Source: Carnobacterium pleistocenium FTR1 (GTDB taxonomy: Bacteria > Bacillota > Bacilli > Lactobacillales > Carnobacteriaceae). From it: DNA of 64,000 nucleotides. Within the stretch, counting starts at the first letter, position 1, and every line of letters begins with the position of its first letter. The notes below the pieces were generated by a model, which was given only the letters and a program-made list of their open reading frames with translations, did no database searches and was not told the origin of the DNA. The stretch is taken from NCBI RefSeq assembly GCF_000744285.1, contig NZ_JQLQ01000002.1:124001-188000 (forward strand). The letters run 5' to 3'. The position numbers and the translations under genes are program-made. Positions 26,712 through 37,063 of the stretch are shown here, piece by piece.

Positions 26712-27272
26712 ATGATTAAAAATTTAGAAACGAGATATGCTTATTTATCCGACTATTTATTCATTAATTTACTTAACACGATCAACGGGAGAAATAATGT
26801 TTTCACAGATTTTCTTGAAGAAGAAGGTTTAATGGATGCGTGGCTTTCATTGATGAATGAAAAAGGTTTATTGCATTCTGATCAAATAGAAAAAATAAAT
26901 GAATCTCCCATTAATATAAAAAGAATTCAATTATTTCGTGAACAGTGTAGATCTTTCTTTTTAGAGCCTGAAAAAAAAGCAACATTCTTAGAAAATTTAG
27001 CATCTAATACAAAGAAAGCACCTCTTTTTTTCGACAAAAAATTCAGCCCTACACCAAGTATAGGTGGGACTGATGGACTGATTTCACTTATTGCTTACGA
27101 TATTCTTACGGCCCATCATAATGGGCTGTTTCCTAAAATTAAAAAATGTAAATCTGACACCTGCTATGCATTATTCGTTGATACAAGTGGCAGACGAAAA
27201 TGGTGTTCAATGGAAGTTTGTGGCAATAGAACAAAGGTACGTAAACATTATGCTAAAAAAAGCAATAAATAG
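26712..27272 (+). CDS. CGNR zinc-finger (ABATE domain) putative regulator
   Basis: This 186-residue protein has an N-terminal ABATE-like helical domain containing LLNTINGRNNVFTDFL and a C-terminal CGNR zinc finger: KKCKSDTCYALFVDTSGRRK, WCSMEVCGNRTKVRKHY. Cys residues in KCKSDTC and CSMEVC would bind zinc. Family members are putative stress-gene regulators. GAAGGAGAAGG supports the ATG. It is divergent from osmC, so control of that peroxide-related gene is a fair guess. Confidence 0.9.
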   Translation: MIKNLETRYAYLSDYLFINLLNTINGRNNVFTDFLEEEGLMDAWLSLMNEKGLLHSDQIEKINESPINIKRIQLFREQCRSFFLEPEKKATFLENLASNTKKAPLFFDKKFSPTPSIGGTDGLISLIAYDILTAHHNGLFPKIKKCKSDTCYALFVDTSGRRKWCSMEVCGNRTKVRKHYAKKSNK

Positions 27273-27305
27273 ACGCAAAAATATAGCTTCTATATTTTTG
27301 CGTCT
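27271..27305. terminator. Hairpin terminator after the CGNR gene
   Basis: AGACGCAAAAATATA pairs perfectly with TATATTTTTGCGTCT across a 5-base loop and begins within the stop codon. The T run is inside the arm, so it may act for both strands. Confidence 0.7.
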
Positions 27306-27339
27306 ATCGTAATAAGTTAAATAGAATGTCAAAATTGAC

Positions 27340-27699
27340 TTAGTTTGATTCTAGAAACGCATGAAAAGTTTCTCCCCAATCACAAATGGACGTTACAACG
27401 GGCTCTAAACTTTGTCCAACAGTAGTCAATTTGTAATCTACTTTCGGAGGAACGACGGGGTAAACCGTGCGGTGAATAATTTGATCTTCCTCTAATTCTC
27501 TTAGTTGTCGAATCAGCATTCTTTGATTGATGTTTGGGAATAGTCTCTGTAATTCGCTCAGACGTAAGGGCGCTTCATGCAATAACGCCCAAACAATAGC
27601 AATTTTCCAACGTCCGCCAATAACCGAAAGAGCTAAATCTTTATCCGTATAAAATTCTTTGCCTTTATGAATAAGCAACTCATTCAAATCCCTTCTCAA
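27340..27699 (-). CDS. HxlR-family transcriptional regulator
   Basis: This is a winged-helix protein of up to 119 residues. The domain runs from DLALSVIGGRWKIAIVWALL through LRLSELQRLFPNINQRMLIR, QLRELEEDQIIHRTVYP to the ending WGETFHAFL. Bacillus HxlR activates formaldehyde-fixing genes, and this gene is divergent from a formaldehyde operon, so it is the probable regulator. The N-terminal sensor Cys of redox- or aldehyde-sensing members is absent; the only Cys is in ICDWGE near the end. The start is uncertain: 27699 is a TTG too close to its AAGGA, and TTG codons a few residues in are possible. Confidence 0.88.
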   Translation of the reverse strand: MRRDLNELLIHKGKEFYTDKDLALSVIGGRWKIAIVWALLHEAPLRLSELQRLFPNINQRMLIRQLRELEEDQIIHRTVYPVVPPKVDYKLTTVGQSLEPVVTSICDWGETFHAFLESN

Positions 27700-27717
27700 T
27701 CCTTACTTGAAATTAAT

Positions 27718-27744
27718 AGTGACTAAAATGTCAGTATTAACTTT
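27718..27744 (+). promoter_or_regulatory. Operator/promoter module 1 of the formaldehyde locus
   Basis: GTGACTAAAATGTCAGT then TTAACTTT. TTAACT at 27737-27742 works as a -35 with TACAAT at 27760-27765, 17 bases apart. A nearly identical copy lies 92 bases downstream. Confidence 0.65.
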
Positions 27745-27809
27745 TGGTTTATTATACAATACAATCGTTTTATTGGAAAGAGTGGAGTTATTTTACGTAT
27801 AAAGGTTAC

Positions 27810-29013
<1,204 letters not shown>

Positions 29014-29070
29014 GAAACAGAATTTTTGAATCAGGTGATTTTCATCAGCTTATAATAAGGAGGAAACGAG

Positions 29071-29928
29071 ATGTCAAACGTAGAACTTCTAGAAGAACAC
29101 CGTGTTTTTGACGGGGTGCAATACAAGTATCGCCATAGTTCTGAACTATTGGACTGTCCGATGACGTTCAGCTTGTTTTTACCCAACAAAGAGAAATTTC
29201 CTGAGCCGTCTTTACTTTGGTGGTTGTCAGGGTTAACGTGTAACGATGATAATTTTACTCATAAAGCAGGGGCGCAAAGAGCAGCAGCGCGTTTGGGAAT
29301 AGCTATGGTCATGCCGGACACTAGTCCACGTGGGAAAGAGATAGCTGATTCAACTGATTATGATCTAGGGCAAGGAGCAGGCTTTTATTTGAATGCTACT
29401 AAAGAACCATGGGCTGCTCATTATAAAATGTATGACTACATTATAGAAGAGTTGACGGCAGTAGTACGAAATGAATTCGATTTGACTGGACCTGAGTTTA
29501 TTTCGGGTCATTCTATGGGAGGCCACGGTGCGTTGGTCTTAGGGTTACGCAATCCAGAACGGTTCCAATCGATCACAGCATTTGCGCCAATTGTTAATCC
29601 GACCCAAGTACCATGGGGGATAAAAGCTTTTGAAAACTATATTGGCGATGACAAAAAGTTGTGGGCTGAATGGGATGCAGTGGAATTGATGAAACACTAT
29701 TCTGGCAAAGAAATACCTATCCTGATCGATCAAGGCGATGCAGATCCTTTCTATAAAAAAGAATTAGAGCCGTTTAAGTTAGTTGAAGTTGCGCAAGAAA
29801 AAAATTATCCTTTGACTGTTCGGATGCAAAGTGGACATGATCACAGTTATTATACGATTTCAACATTTATAGAAGAACACCTTGAGTTTCATGTCAATGC
29901 ATTGCAAAATAATACATCCAAGGAGTGA
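29071..29928 (+). CDS. fghA: S-formylglutathione hydrolase
   Basis: This 285-residue alpha/beta hydrolase of the esterase D family splits S-formylglutathione into glutathione and formate. The nucleophile is Ser148 in [10 protein letters not shown]. The oxyanion part [11 protein letters not shown], the catalytic Asp in QGDADPF and His in GHDHSYYTI complete the triad. AGGAGG precedes the ATG. The stop TGA overlaps the ribosome binding site of gfa, so the two are coupled. The genes give the full glutathione route from formaldehyde to formate. Confidence 0.95.
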   Translation: MSNVELLEEHRVFDGVQYKYRHSSELLDCPMTFSLFLPNKEKFPEPSLLWWLSGLTCNDDNFTHKAGAQRAAARLGIAMVMPDTSPRGKEIADSTDYDLGQGAGFYLNATKEPWAAHYKMYDYIIEELTAVVRNEFDLTGPEFISGHSMGGHGALVLGLRNPERFQSITAFAPIVNPTQVPWGIKAFENYIGDDKKLWAEWDAVELMKHYSGKEIPILIDQGDADPFYKKELEPFKLVEVAQEKNYPLTVRMQSGHDHSYYTISTFIEEHLEFHVNALQNNTSKE

Positions 29929-29933
29929 AACAA

Positions 29934-30515
29934 ATGACAATTATTAAATTACACCCAAGATTAGATAGCGGTATACAAGATTATCCAGAAGTAGCAGGAT
30001 TTGCTGGAGGGACATTAACATGTCTTTGTGAGTCAGATAAAGTAGCGGTTAAAATCGGTTCACAAACATTACACAACCATGCATGTGGCTGTTCGCAATG
30101 TTGGAAACCAGAAAATGCTAGATTTTCTATAGTAGCTGTAGCGTCTCGTGAGACAGTTGAAGTGATCAGCCATGAAGAAAAGTTAGCAATAGTTGATGAA
30201 ACAGCGGCAATCCAACGCCATTATTGTAAAGATTGTGGCGCACATATGTATGGTCGCATAGAAAATAAGGATCATGCATTTTACGGTTTAGACTTTGTCC
30301 ACACAGAATTATCAGAAGAAAAAGGCTGGTCTGAACCAAAATTCGCAGCCTTCGTTTCATCTGTCATCGAAACAGGTACACCAACTTCTAAAATGGCGGA
30401 TATCCGTAACGATTTAACTAACTTGGGACTGCCGACTTATGATACTTTGTCTCCTGAATTGATGGATTTAATTGCGGCTAAAGCTGCAGAACTAAAGGGA
30501 ACGCTACAAGTATAA
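29934..30515 (+). CDS. gfa: Gfa, S-(hydroxymethyl)glutathione synthase (glutathione-dependent formaldehyde-activating enzyme)
   Basis: This 193-residue zinc protein has been described as speeding formation of S-(hydroxymethyl)glutathione from formaldehyde and glutathione. The zinc ligands occur as TCLC (residues 30 and 32), HACGCSQC (51, 53 and 56) and [17 protein letters not shown] at 29920-29925 sets the ATG at 29934; the GTG at 29925 lies on that site. It ends the operon. The terminator at 30618 follows. The presence of this trio implies the host has glutathione, made or imported. Confidence 0.93.
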   Translation: MTIIKLHPRLDSGIQDYPEVAGFAGGTLTCLCESDKVAVKIGSQTLHNHACGCSQCWKPENARFSIVAVASRETVEVISHEEKLAIVDETAAIQRHYCKDCGAHMYGRIENKDHAFYGLDFVHTELSEEKGWSEPKFAAFVSSVIETGTPTSKMADIRNDLTNLGLPTYDTLSPELMDLIAAKAAELKGTLQV

Positions 30516-30617
30516 GAGTCTTTTTTAAGAAAATAAGTAAGAAATAAGGGAACGATTTATTTTATTAACTCTTCAACTATTTCGAAAAGTCATAGAAATT
30601 AAATAGTTCTCTTTAGC

Positions 30618-30680
30618 AGCTAATTGATAAGTACAAGTCCGGTTTAATACTGGATTTATACCTAACAGTTAGCTTTTTTT
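30618..30680 (+). terminator. Terminator after the formaldehyde operon
   Basis: An outer AGCTAA/TTAGCT stem and an inner AAGTCCGGT/ACTGGATTT stem, then seven Ts. Confidence 0.75.
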
Positions 30681-30729
30681 ATCGATAAAATTTTTATTTT
30701 CACAAAATGTATTCAGCGATATAGACAGG

Positions 30730-30784
30730 TATTGACCGATATAGTCAATAAAAGTTATAATTGAATTGACCAGAGTAGTCAATT
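30730..30784. promoter_or_regulatory. Two palindromic TetR operators on the tetR promoter
   Basis: TATTGAC, 7 bases, GTCAATA at 30730-30750 and AATTGAC, 7 bases, GTCAATT at 30764-30784. The first contains the -35 TTGACC (30732-30737); the -10 TATAAT is at 30756-30761 between the two. Their shared form TTGAC-N7-GTCAA and position indicate autorepression of the TetR gene. Confidence 0.85.
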
Positions 30785-30811
30785 TTGAAATAGAAAATAG
30801 GGGATAACAAA

Positions 30812-31432
30812 ATGGAAGAATTCTTAATGAAGGTAGATCCAGAAAAAAAGGAACGCATCATTAACAGTGCGATGAAAGAATTTAGTATTAATACTTTTCA
30901 AAAAGCTTCAACGAATACCATAGTAGAAGATGCAGGTATATCTAAAGGACTATTGTTTCATTATTTTGGCAATAAAGAAAAATTGTATAATTATTTAGAA
31001 TATTATGCGTTCAAAGTCATTATGGAAAGCATCGTTGATGAAATGGATTGGGAACAAAAAGATATATTCTTACGATTAAAGGAAATCGCCATGATCAAGT
31101 TTAAAGTATTTCAAAAGTATCCCTATTTAGCGGACTTTTCTCTTATAGTAGTCAAAGATAAAACGGCTGACGAGATCATGCATATAAACCCTGATTTTAA
31201 ACCAGACCTTTATAGTGACATTTATACTACTAATATTGACTATTCTCTTTTCAAGGAAGAGCTAGATGTGAAAAAAGCAATCGATATCGTCAGATGGACG
31301 TTAGAAAAATATGGCGAGGAATTTAGACTTAAAATAAAAAATGGCCAGATGGAATTTGATTATCTGTTTATTGAAAAAGAGTTTTTAAGTTATATAGATA
31401 TACTTAAGTCCGGTTTTTACAAATCAAACTAA
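30812..31432 (+). CDS. TetR-family transcriptional regulator
   Basis: This 206-residue regulator has an N-terminal helix-turn-helix (RIINSAMKEFSINTFQKAST, then ISKGLLFHYFGNKEKLYNYL) and a helical ligand-binding C-terminal part. It begins the ABC transporter cluster and probably represses it; two TTGAC-N7-GTCAA palindromes sit on its promoter. The ATG at 30812 follows GGGGATAA. Many TetR/ABC sets of this type respond to drugs, peptides or membrane stress; the inducer is unknown. Confidence 0.92.
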   Translation: MEEFLMKVDPEKKERIINSAMKEFSINTFQKASTNTIVEDAGISKGLLFHYFGNKEKLYNYLEYYAFKVIMESIVDEMDWEQKDIFLRLKEIAMIKFKVFQKYPYLADFSLIVVKDKTADEIMHINPDFKPDLYSDIYTTNIDYSLFKEELDVKKAIDIVRWTLEKYGEEFRLKIKNGQMEFDYLFIEKEFLSYIDILKSGFYKSN

Positions 31433-31456
31433 TTTTTTAATGAAAGGGATGTTTTA

Positions 31457-31852
31457 ATGATCAGTGTTAAGAATTTATCTTACTCTTATAATAATGACGA
31501 CAAATATCAAGTGAAGGATGTCAGTTTTGAAGTTGAAAGAGGCGAGGTGTTTGGTTTTTTAGGTCCTTCAGGTGCAGGTAAATCAACGACACAAAATATT
31601 CTTACGGGACTTTTGGAGCTGCAAAAAGGTGAAGTGTCTGTTGCGGGCTATGACGTAAAAGAACCTTCAAAAGAGCGGTTTAATAAAATAGGCATGAGTT
31701 TTGAACAATCAAATGTGTACAGTAAATTAACAGCTAAAGAGAATTTAGCGTTTTATGGAAAGTTGTTTGATGGTCCCACAATTGATCCAATGACGCTTTT
31801 AAAGCTTGTGGGGTTAGAAGGAAAAGAAAATATTAAGGCGAACGAAATCTAA
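31457..31852 (+). pseudogene. Truncated ABC transporter ATPase
   Basis: The 131-codon frame has the front half of an ABC ATPase: Walker A GPSGAGKSTTQN and Q-loop region GMSFEQSNVYSKLTAKENLA. It stops at residue 131 after KENIKANEI, before the signature, Walker B and switch His. Homologues run to about 230-300 residues. Its permease is also missing. Downstream lies transposase-like debris, so a deletion or insertion removed the rest. It cannot hydrolyse ATP as a normal subunit. Confidence 0.88.
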
Positions 31853-31936
31853 AAGTTGATCCTAGTAGCTTGAAGTGGTTTATTGTTTCTTTTATGGTGT
31901 ATACTTTATTTAGTAACAAACAACATAAAGGGTGTG

Positions 31937-32017
31937 ATGCCAGTGAAACCAAATAGTAATAGCTATTCAGTCTTCCGGCTGTGGTGTCATCTTGTGTTAA
32001 ATAGAGCAATACAATAG
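31937..32017 (+). pseudogene. Possible remnant of an IS200/IS605-type TnpA start
   Basis: The 26-codon frame MPVKPNSNSYSVFRLWCHLV (tail LNRAIQ) resembles the first 20 residues of TnpA proteins of this family (pattern N-SVF---YHLVL), then stops. A gap of about 280 bases (31853-32136) around it has no other coding signal. It sits just where the ABC ATPase is cut. Confidence 0.4.
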
Positions 32018-32136
32018 TGCACTGTGTACTACTTAGAAATAAAACACCTGCTCAGTATAAGAAGGAGTTCTTTTTCATAAATGAGGCGGGTAGTTCGTTT
32101 CTGAGAAATAAAACAATCTTTGAAAAGAGGTTTACT

Positions 32137-33048
32137 ATGGATACACCGGTATTAACGGTTTCAAAACTAACCAAACGAATCAAGAAAACGCTAATTATAA
32201 AAGATGTCAGTTTTGATATTCAACAGGGAGAAATAGTAGGTTTCTTAGGACCTAATGGATCTGGAAAAACGACAACTTTAAGAATGATCGTAGGCTTATC
32301 AAAGCCCACTTCCGGAGAAATAAAAATCTGTGGGTATTCCATAAAAAAAGACTTTGTAAAAGCTATGTCTAATGTAGGTTGTATTATAGAAGGTCCTGAT
32401 CTTTATGATTATATGAGTGGGTATAGGAATCTTGAATTATTAGGTAGCATGTCAAAAGGGGTCACTAAAACAGATATTGATGAAGCTGTAGAATTAGTCG
32501 GTATGGGAAATCGGATCCATGATAAAGTTGAGGTTTATTCAATGGGGATGAAACAAAGAATCGGTTTAGCTCAGGCACTGATCCATAAACCGAAATTATT
32601 GATTTTAGATGAGCCTACAAACGGACTTGATCCCCAAGGCATACATGAGTTTAGAGAAATCGTAAAAAAATTAGCTAAAGAAAAAGGCATCTCAGTACTG
32701 ATTTCTTCGCATCTAATTAGTGAAGTTCAATTGATGTGTGATCGAGTCAGTATTATAGATGACGGAAGTATTATTAGAAATGCAGCAATCGATGAAGTTT
32801 TAGCTACTGGTGAAGTTGTTTGGACAGTGGATGATCCCAAAAAGGCTCAAGCCGTCCTTAAAAATAAGTTTGCTATCGATTCAACTATTGATGCCAAAAA
32901 TGTAACAGCATTAGCTAATGTAGAAAGACTTTCAGAAATAAATAAAGCTTTATTCAATTCGGGGATAGAAATTAACTATGTTGAAAATAAAAAGAGAACA
33001 TTGGAAGATTTATTTTTAACCCTTACAGAAAAACATAAAATCGGATAA
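32137..33048 (+). CDS. ABC transporter ATP-binding protein (BcrA type)
   Basis: This 303-residue ATPase has Walker A GPNGSGKTTT, signature YSMGMKQRIGLAQAL, Walker B LLILDEPTNGLDP and switch region ISSHLISE. The 70-residue C-terminal extension is usual in the BcrA/NatA group that exports bacitracin-like peptides or other hydrophobic compounds. The ATG at 32137 has AGAGG 7 bases upstream; the open frame extends upstream to 32017 but without a start signal. It pairs with the permease 12 bases downstream. Confidence 0.92.
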   Translation: MDTPVLTVSKLTKRIKKTLIIKDVSFDIQQGEIVGFLGPNGSGKTTTLRMIVGLSKPTSGEIKICGYSIKKDFVKAMSNVGCIIEGPDLYDYMSGYRNLELLGSMSKGVTKTDIDEAVELVGMGNRIHDKVEVYSMGMKQRIGLAQALIHKPKLLILDEPTNGLDPQGIHEFREIVKKLAKEKGISVLISSHLISEVQLMCDRVSIIDDGSIIRNAAIDEVLATGEVVWTVDDPKKAQAVLKNKFAIDSTIDAKNVTALANVERLSEINKALFNSGIEINYVENKKRTLEDLFLTLTEKHKIG

Positions 33049-33060
33049 AGGTGTGATAGC

Positions 33061-34062
33061 ATGATTTCGTTAACACAAAATGAAATAATAAAAATTTTAT
33101 TAAAGAAAAAAATGCTCCTGATCGTTATGTTACTTTTAATTTTTGTGAGTTTGCTTTCATATGGACAAAAATATTCTTATGATAATAATATTCGAAAATT
33201 TGAAGCGGAATCTGGTGGTGAAGCATACGACTGGAAATCTCTTACTTCTCAAAGACTCGATGATCTTGAAGAAAGGAGTAATAATGAATTCATACCAGAA
33301 GAAGTCAGAGCCTCTATTGATAGAGAGATTCAACAATTGAATTATTTTATCGAGAACGATATCAATCCTATAACGCCCACAGCGTCTAAATTTAATGTTC
33401 AATTTGTCGAACAAGGTATCACGCTATTTATACCGCTGCTTATTGTGATTTTAGCTGCGGATTTAGTTTCAAATGAATTCTCTAAAAAAACGATTAAAAT
33501 TTTACTCACGAGAGCAGTACCCAGATGGAAAATATTATTGAGTAAGTATATGGCACTTATAATTATGACTACGATTTTAGTGTTTATCATCGCTGTCTTA
33601 TCTACTTTAGTATCCTATTTGTTTTTTCAACAATGGGGATTTAGCGAACCTATAGTGACCGGGTTTAGTTTGGTAGAGGGTGAATTGAATTCAAATTCGA
33701 CGATATTGATCTCCAGGTTTCAATACACTTTATTGATATATTCGCTGTTGTGGTTCGTGTCTATCGTAATAGCTTCGATCACCCTAATGATTTCAGTGCT
33801 GGTTGATAATAGTTCGTCAGCAATTGGAATATTGATGGCCTCTCTGATTGGTGGTCAATTTTTACAGTTTTTCTTATCTGAATGGAAATTAGTCAAATAT
33901 TTTTTTGTGACAAATTTAGATCTTACTCGCTATTTAACTGGATCCTATCAGCCGATTGAAGGAATGAGTTTGAACTTTTCGATTCTTACATTAAGTGCTT
34001 GGGCTATATTATCATTGATAATAAGTTTTACAGTCTTTAATCGCAAAGATGTCTTAGTTTAA
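33061..34062 (+). CDS. ABC-2 type permease
   Basis: This 333-residue membrane protein has a start helix (MLLIVMLLLIFVSLLSYG), an extracytoplasmic charged loop near residues 30-110, then five helices including LFIPLLIVILAADLVSNEFS and the typical KKTIKILLTRAVPRWKILLSK loop of ABC-2 permeases. It forms a heteromer with the ATPase before it. GGTG upstream and the 12-base gap suggest coupling. Substrate unknown; peptide antibiotic or lipid export is the usual role for this class. Confidence 0.9.
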   Translation: MISLTQNEIIKILLKKKMLLIVMLLLIFVSLLSYGQKYSYDNNIRKFEAESGGEAYDWKSLTSQRLDDLEERSNNEFIPEEVRASIDREIQQLNYFIENDINPITPTASKFNVQFVEQGITLFIPLLIVILAADLVSNEFSKKTIKILLTRAVPRWKILLSKYMALIIMTTILVFIIAVLSTLVSYLFFQQWGFSEPIVTGFSLVEGELNSNSTILISRFQYTLLIYSLLWFVSIVIASITLMISVLVDNSSSAIGILMASLIGGQFLQFFLSEWKLVKYFFVTNLDLTRYLTGSYQPIEGMSLNFSILTLSAWAILSLIISFTVFNRKDVLV

Positions 34063-34085
34063 ATCGACTATTAAGGAGCATAACT

Positions 34086-34874
34086 ATGTATAAAAAAGTA
34101 ATATGGCCATTATTATTGGTTAGTTCAATAGCTTTATCGATTGTATTTATAGCAGGTTTTGTTGCTGCTATAGTTGTCAGTAAGAGCGAAGAGAGCGTTT
34201 CTACAGAACAAGAGTTGGAAAGTTCAACTAGTATACCAGCAGAAGGAGAGAGCATTCCAGAAGATGTTTCTGAGATACTCATTCTTGGTGACTCGATAGG
34301 ATTTGGAGTAGGGGATGAAGAAAATTTAGGTATCGGAAAAAGATACCTCGATTTGATTGATGAAGAAGATGGGAATAAAAAAACCATCACGAATATTTCA
34401 GTACCAAGCTACGAAAGTAATGAGCTCGTAAATCTGGTTAAAAGTGCAGAAAATAAAGCCACTATTTCAAAGGCAAATTTGATCATTATTTCAATTGGAG
34501 GAAATGATTTAAATCGTTTAGAATATGAAGACAGTGTCTCTTTAACGTTGGCATTTGAAGAAGCACTCAAAAATTACAAAGAAAATTTAGCGCTTATCAT
34601 AAGGGAGATCAGAGTCGTCAATCCAGATGCACAATTAGCATTGATCGGTTTATACAATCCATACAGCCAAGAGGAACCAGAAAAAACTAGATTACTTTTA
34701 GAATGGAACTATGAAACGCGTCTAATCGTCGATTCAGATGTTAAATTTGCCTATGTACCGACGTATGAATTGTTTAAATACCATTTAACCGACTATCTCT
34801 CTCCAGATGAATTTCATCCAAATGGTTCAGGGTATCAAGTAATAGCAGAAGAACTGAATCGGATATTAAAATAG
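34086..34874 (+). CDS. Membrane-anchored SGNH/GDSL hydrolase
   Basis: This 262-residue protein has an N-terminal transmembrane anchor (WPLLLVSSIALSIVFIAGFV) and an extracellular SGNH hydrolase domain. Block I is ILILGDSIGFG (nucleophile Ser70), block III is IISIGGNDLNR, and block V is DEFHPNGSGY with the catalytic Asp and His. Such enzymes act on lipids or acyl groups of surface polymers. AAGGAGC lies 6 bases before the ATG. It follows the ABC permease by 23 bases, so it may belong to that unit, perhaps remodelling the envelope in the same stress. Confidence 0.9.
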   Translation: MYKKVIWPLLLVSSIALSIVFIAGFVAAIVVSKSEESVSTEQELESSTSIPAEGESIPEDVSEILILGDSIGFGVGDEENLGIGKRYLDLIDEEDGNKKTITNISVPSYESNELVNLVKSAENKATISKANLIIISIGGNDLNRLEYEDSVSLTLAFEEALKNYKENLALIIREIRVVNPDAQLALIGLYNPYSQEEPEKTRLLLEWNYETRLIVDSDVKFAYVPTYELFKYHLTDYLSPDEFHPNGSGYQVIAEELNRILK

Positions 34875-34912
34875 AACCACGGCAATGATTCATTAGTTAT
34901 CTAAAATTAGGG

Positions 34913-34918
34913 TATAAT
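34913..34918 (+). promoter_or_regulatory. -10 box upstream of a membrane-protein gene
   Basis: TATAAT 22 bases before the ATG at 34941, showing that the reading from 34917 is not the real start. Confidence 0.45.
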
Positions 34919-34940
34919 GTATTCATTAAGGGGTGGATTT

Positions 34941-35747
34941 ATGTTTACATTGGGAAGAAATATGGATTTTAGTTATAAAACAAATCAGATGATAGCACTA
35001 TCATCAGTAGCTGTAGCAGCTATAGGATGGATGTTGACCAGAAATGTTTTATCAGGTATTTATATCGGTTTTGGAGTGTTTTTAACGTGGGCACTTGTTA
35101 GAGAACTTGATCCAAAACATGAGTATGCAGCATTTCTAGCTGCTATATTTTCACTTCTAAATGTGCTTTATTATGAAACTGTTCAGCTATTAGTGGTTGG
35201 TTGGATACTTTTACTTATGAGGATCGTAAATGGCATTACAGGAAAAAAACTAACTACATTTGATATATTTTCAGTACTAGGACTTACAATATATCTATCT
35301 TTAACTAACGGAAACAGTATCTACTTAATGCTATTTATTTTAGCTATGATCTTTAGCATAAAAGCTGGAGCAAAAACGAGAGAAGCATTGATAGCTAGTG
35401 CGATCAGTATAGGCGTTATTGCAGTAGATTATTTTTTTATAAATGATTTATCATTCAATAGGATAGATTATTCAAATACTGTAACCCTATTTCTAATCAT
35501 TGTAATAGGTCTTTCTCTTATAGTGTTTTTGTTTTTATCAAAAGATGAAACCGAAGATGATAGAGGCAACAAAGTAAATAGATCTAAACAATTAGCAAGT
35601 CAAATTTTGTATAGTGCGATTGTTCTGTTGCTGTTTTTCTTTGGGGGAGCCAGTCTTAACAATTTAATTATCTACTTATCAGCTCTATCAGGTGTAACCA
35701 GTTACTTTATTGGATCTAAAATTCTAAATAGAATTCGTTCTAATTAA
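34941..35747 (+). CDS. Polytopic membrane protein, unknown
   Basis: This protein of about 268 residues has eight or so membrane helices and short loops. A basic stretch with KDETEDDRGNKVNRSKQ lies near residue 215. ATG at 34941 follows AAGGGGTGG. I do not recognise a domain family. It has its own -10 box and is followed by another independent membrane gene, so a role with the ABC cluster is uncertain. Confidence 0.7.
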   Translation: MFTLGRNMDFSYKTNQMIALSSVAVAAIGWMLTRNVLSGIYIGFGVFLTWALVRELDPKHEYAAFLAAIFSLLNVLYYETVQLLVVGWILLLMRIVNGITGKKLTTFDIFSVLGLTIYLSLTNGNSIYLMLFILAMIFSIKAGAKTREALIASAISIGVIAVDYFFINDLSFNRIDYSNTVTLFLIIVIGLSLIVFLFLSKDETEDDRGNKVNRSKQLASQILYSAIVLLLFFFGGASLNNLIIYLSALSGVTSYFIGSKILNRIRSN

Positions 35748-35903
35748 CAGGATAATAAATTCGAGCTTGAATTTAAAGATTTGTCTCGATTACTTACTAT
35801 AGATTAGTGTATAATGAAACTATTATCCCTTATGGATGGGACTAGCTAAATGTTTTGTTTTTCGGGTAGGATACAATGGGGAAAAATTTGAAAGAGGTGG
35901 ATT

Positions 35904-36779
35904 ATGGATAAGAAAAGAATTTTAATTTATACGCTATTACTTTTAGCAACATTAGCAATAGCAACACAAGGATTCACTAATATAGGCTTGGACGGACTGA
36001 TTGTTCCATTAATTTTTACTTTTGTTTATTTTACAATTATCTTCATTATCGCAACAGTGATCAAAAACAATTCAATCGTCGATATTGGTTGGGGACTCGG
36101 TTTTGTTGTGGGGAGCTGGCTGACGTTGTTTGTCACTGAGGATCCCACCGTCTTATCTTATGCTATTGTTGGATTTATTAGTGTTTGGGGCCTTAGGTTA
36201 TCATTCCGTTTATTAAAGAGAAATTATGGCAAACCCGAAGATTTCAGATACGCACAGTGGCGTAAAGAGTGGGGTGATCAAGTAGTCGTCATCGCCTTTT
36301 TTAGAGTATTCATGATTCAAGGCATTATTAACTTTATTGTTGGATCTGCAAGCTATGTGGTAATCAAATACAACGAATTTAGTTTTGATTCAGCTCACCG
36401 CTATTTCGTTTATGCGGCATTGTTCATTTCACTAGTAGGATTATTCTTTGAAGTAGTTGGTGATGAACAACTACGACGACACATCAATAAAAAAACACAT
36501 TCCCTTCTACAATCAGGATTGTGGTCAATCACACGTCATCCAAACTATTTTGGCGAAATCATAATTTGGATTGGATTATATGCTAGTGGTATTACATTGT
36601 TCTTTACTAATTCTATCAACCCGTTTTATTATCTGTTATTAGTTATCTCACCTATTTTAATGAGTACCGTATTAATCAAAGTATCAACTCCATTGCTAGA
36701 GAAAAATATGGAGAAATACGATGGATGGGAAGAATACACTAAAAGAGTTCCAATGCTTTTTCCTTTCACTAAAAAATAA
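35904..36779 (+). CDS. DUF1295-family membrane protein (steroid reductase/isoprenylcysteine methyltransferase-like fold)
   Basis: This 291-residue membrane protein has seven or so helices and the DUF1295 signatures NSIVDIGWGLGFVVGSW, WGLRLSFRLLKRN with YAQWRKEWG, and the conserved end segment SGLWSITRHPNYFGEIIIW, which in the wider superfamily binds the cofactor. The reaction is unknown; relatives reduce or methylate lipid-like compounds. GAGGTGG lies 5 bases before the ATG. A strong hairpin terminator follows 47 bases after the stop. Confidence 0.88.
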   Translation: MDKKRILIYTLLLLATLAIATQGFTNIGLDGLIVPLIFTFVYFTIIFIIATVIKNNSIVDIGWGLGFVVGSWLTLFVTEDPTVLSYAIVGFISVWGLRLSFRLLKRNYGKPEDFRYAQWRKEWGDQVVVIAFFRVFMIQGIINFIVGSASYVVIKYNEFSFDSAHRYFVYAALFISLVGLFFEVVGDEQLRRHINKKTHSLLQSGLWSITRHPNYFGEIIIWIGLYASGITLFFTNSINPFYYLLLVISPILMSTVLIKVSTPLLEKNMEKYDGWEEYTKRVPMLFPFTKK

Positions 36780-36825
36780 GGTAGCATAGGTAATGGTTAG
36801 GGCACTTTACTAAATAAATTCTACG

Positions 36826-36873
36826 AAGCTGTGTATGAGGAAGGAGCTCGTTATCCCTTATATGCAGCTTTTT
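36826..36873 (+). terminator. Terminator of the DUF1295 gene
   Basis: AAGCTGTGTATGAGG pairs with CCCTTATATGCAGCTT over about 15 bp with G-T pairs, followed by TTT. Confidence 0.7.
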
Positions 36874-37036
36874 AGAGTACTTAATTTTTTGATCTGGTTA
36901 GAAAGTAGTCGTAAATAGGCTGGGAATTGATGAGTCTATCTCATTATGAGAGAGGTATTGATTGGCATACGATCAAATCAAACCTATTTATTTTTTGAAA
37001 ATAGATAAATCAATCAGTCAGTTTTAATGACAGGCT

Positions 37037-37063
37037 TATACAAATTAGTGTACAATTTGTATA
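37037..37063. promoter_or_regulatory. Perfect palindrome upstream of the FakA-FakB fusion gene
   Basis: TATACAAATT and AATTTGTATA flank a 7-base spacer. It is 200 bases upstream of the next gene, in a gap (36874-37262) that otherwise shows no gene. It could be an operator. Confidence 0.45.

Noticed and set aside
32017-32136. 40-residue N-terminal extension of the ABC ATPase
   Set aside because: Open frame runs through debris; the ATG at 32137 has the proper ribosome binding site and matches the family start.
33157-33414. Minus-strand frame inside the ABC permease gene
   Set aside because: Shadow frame with no signals.
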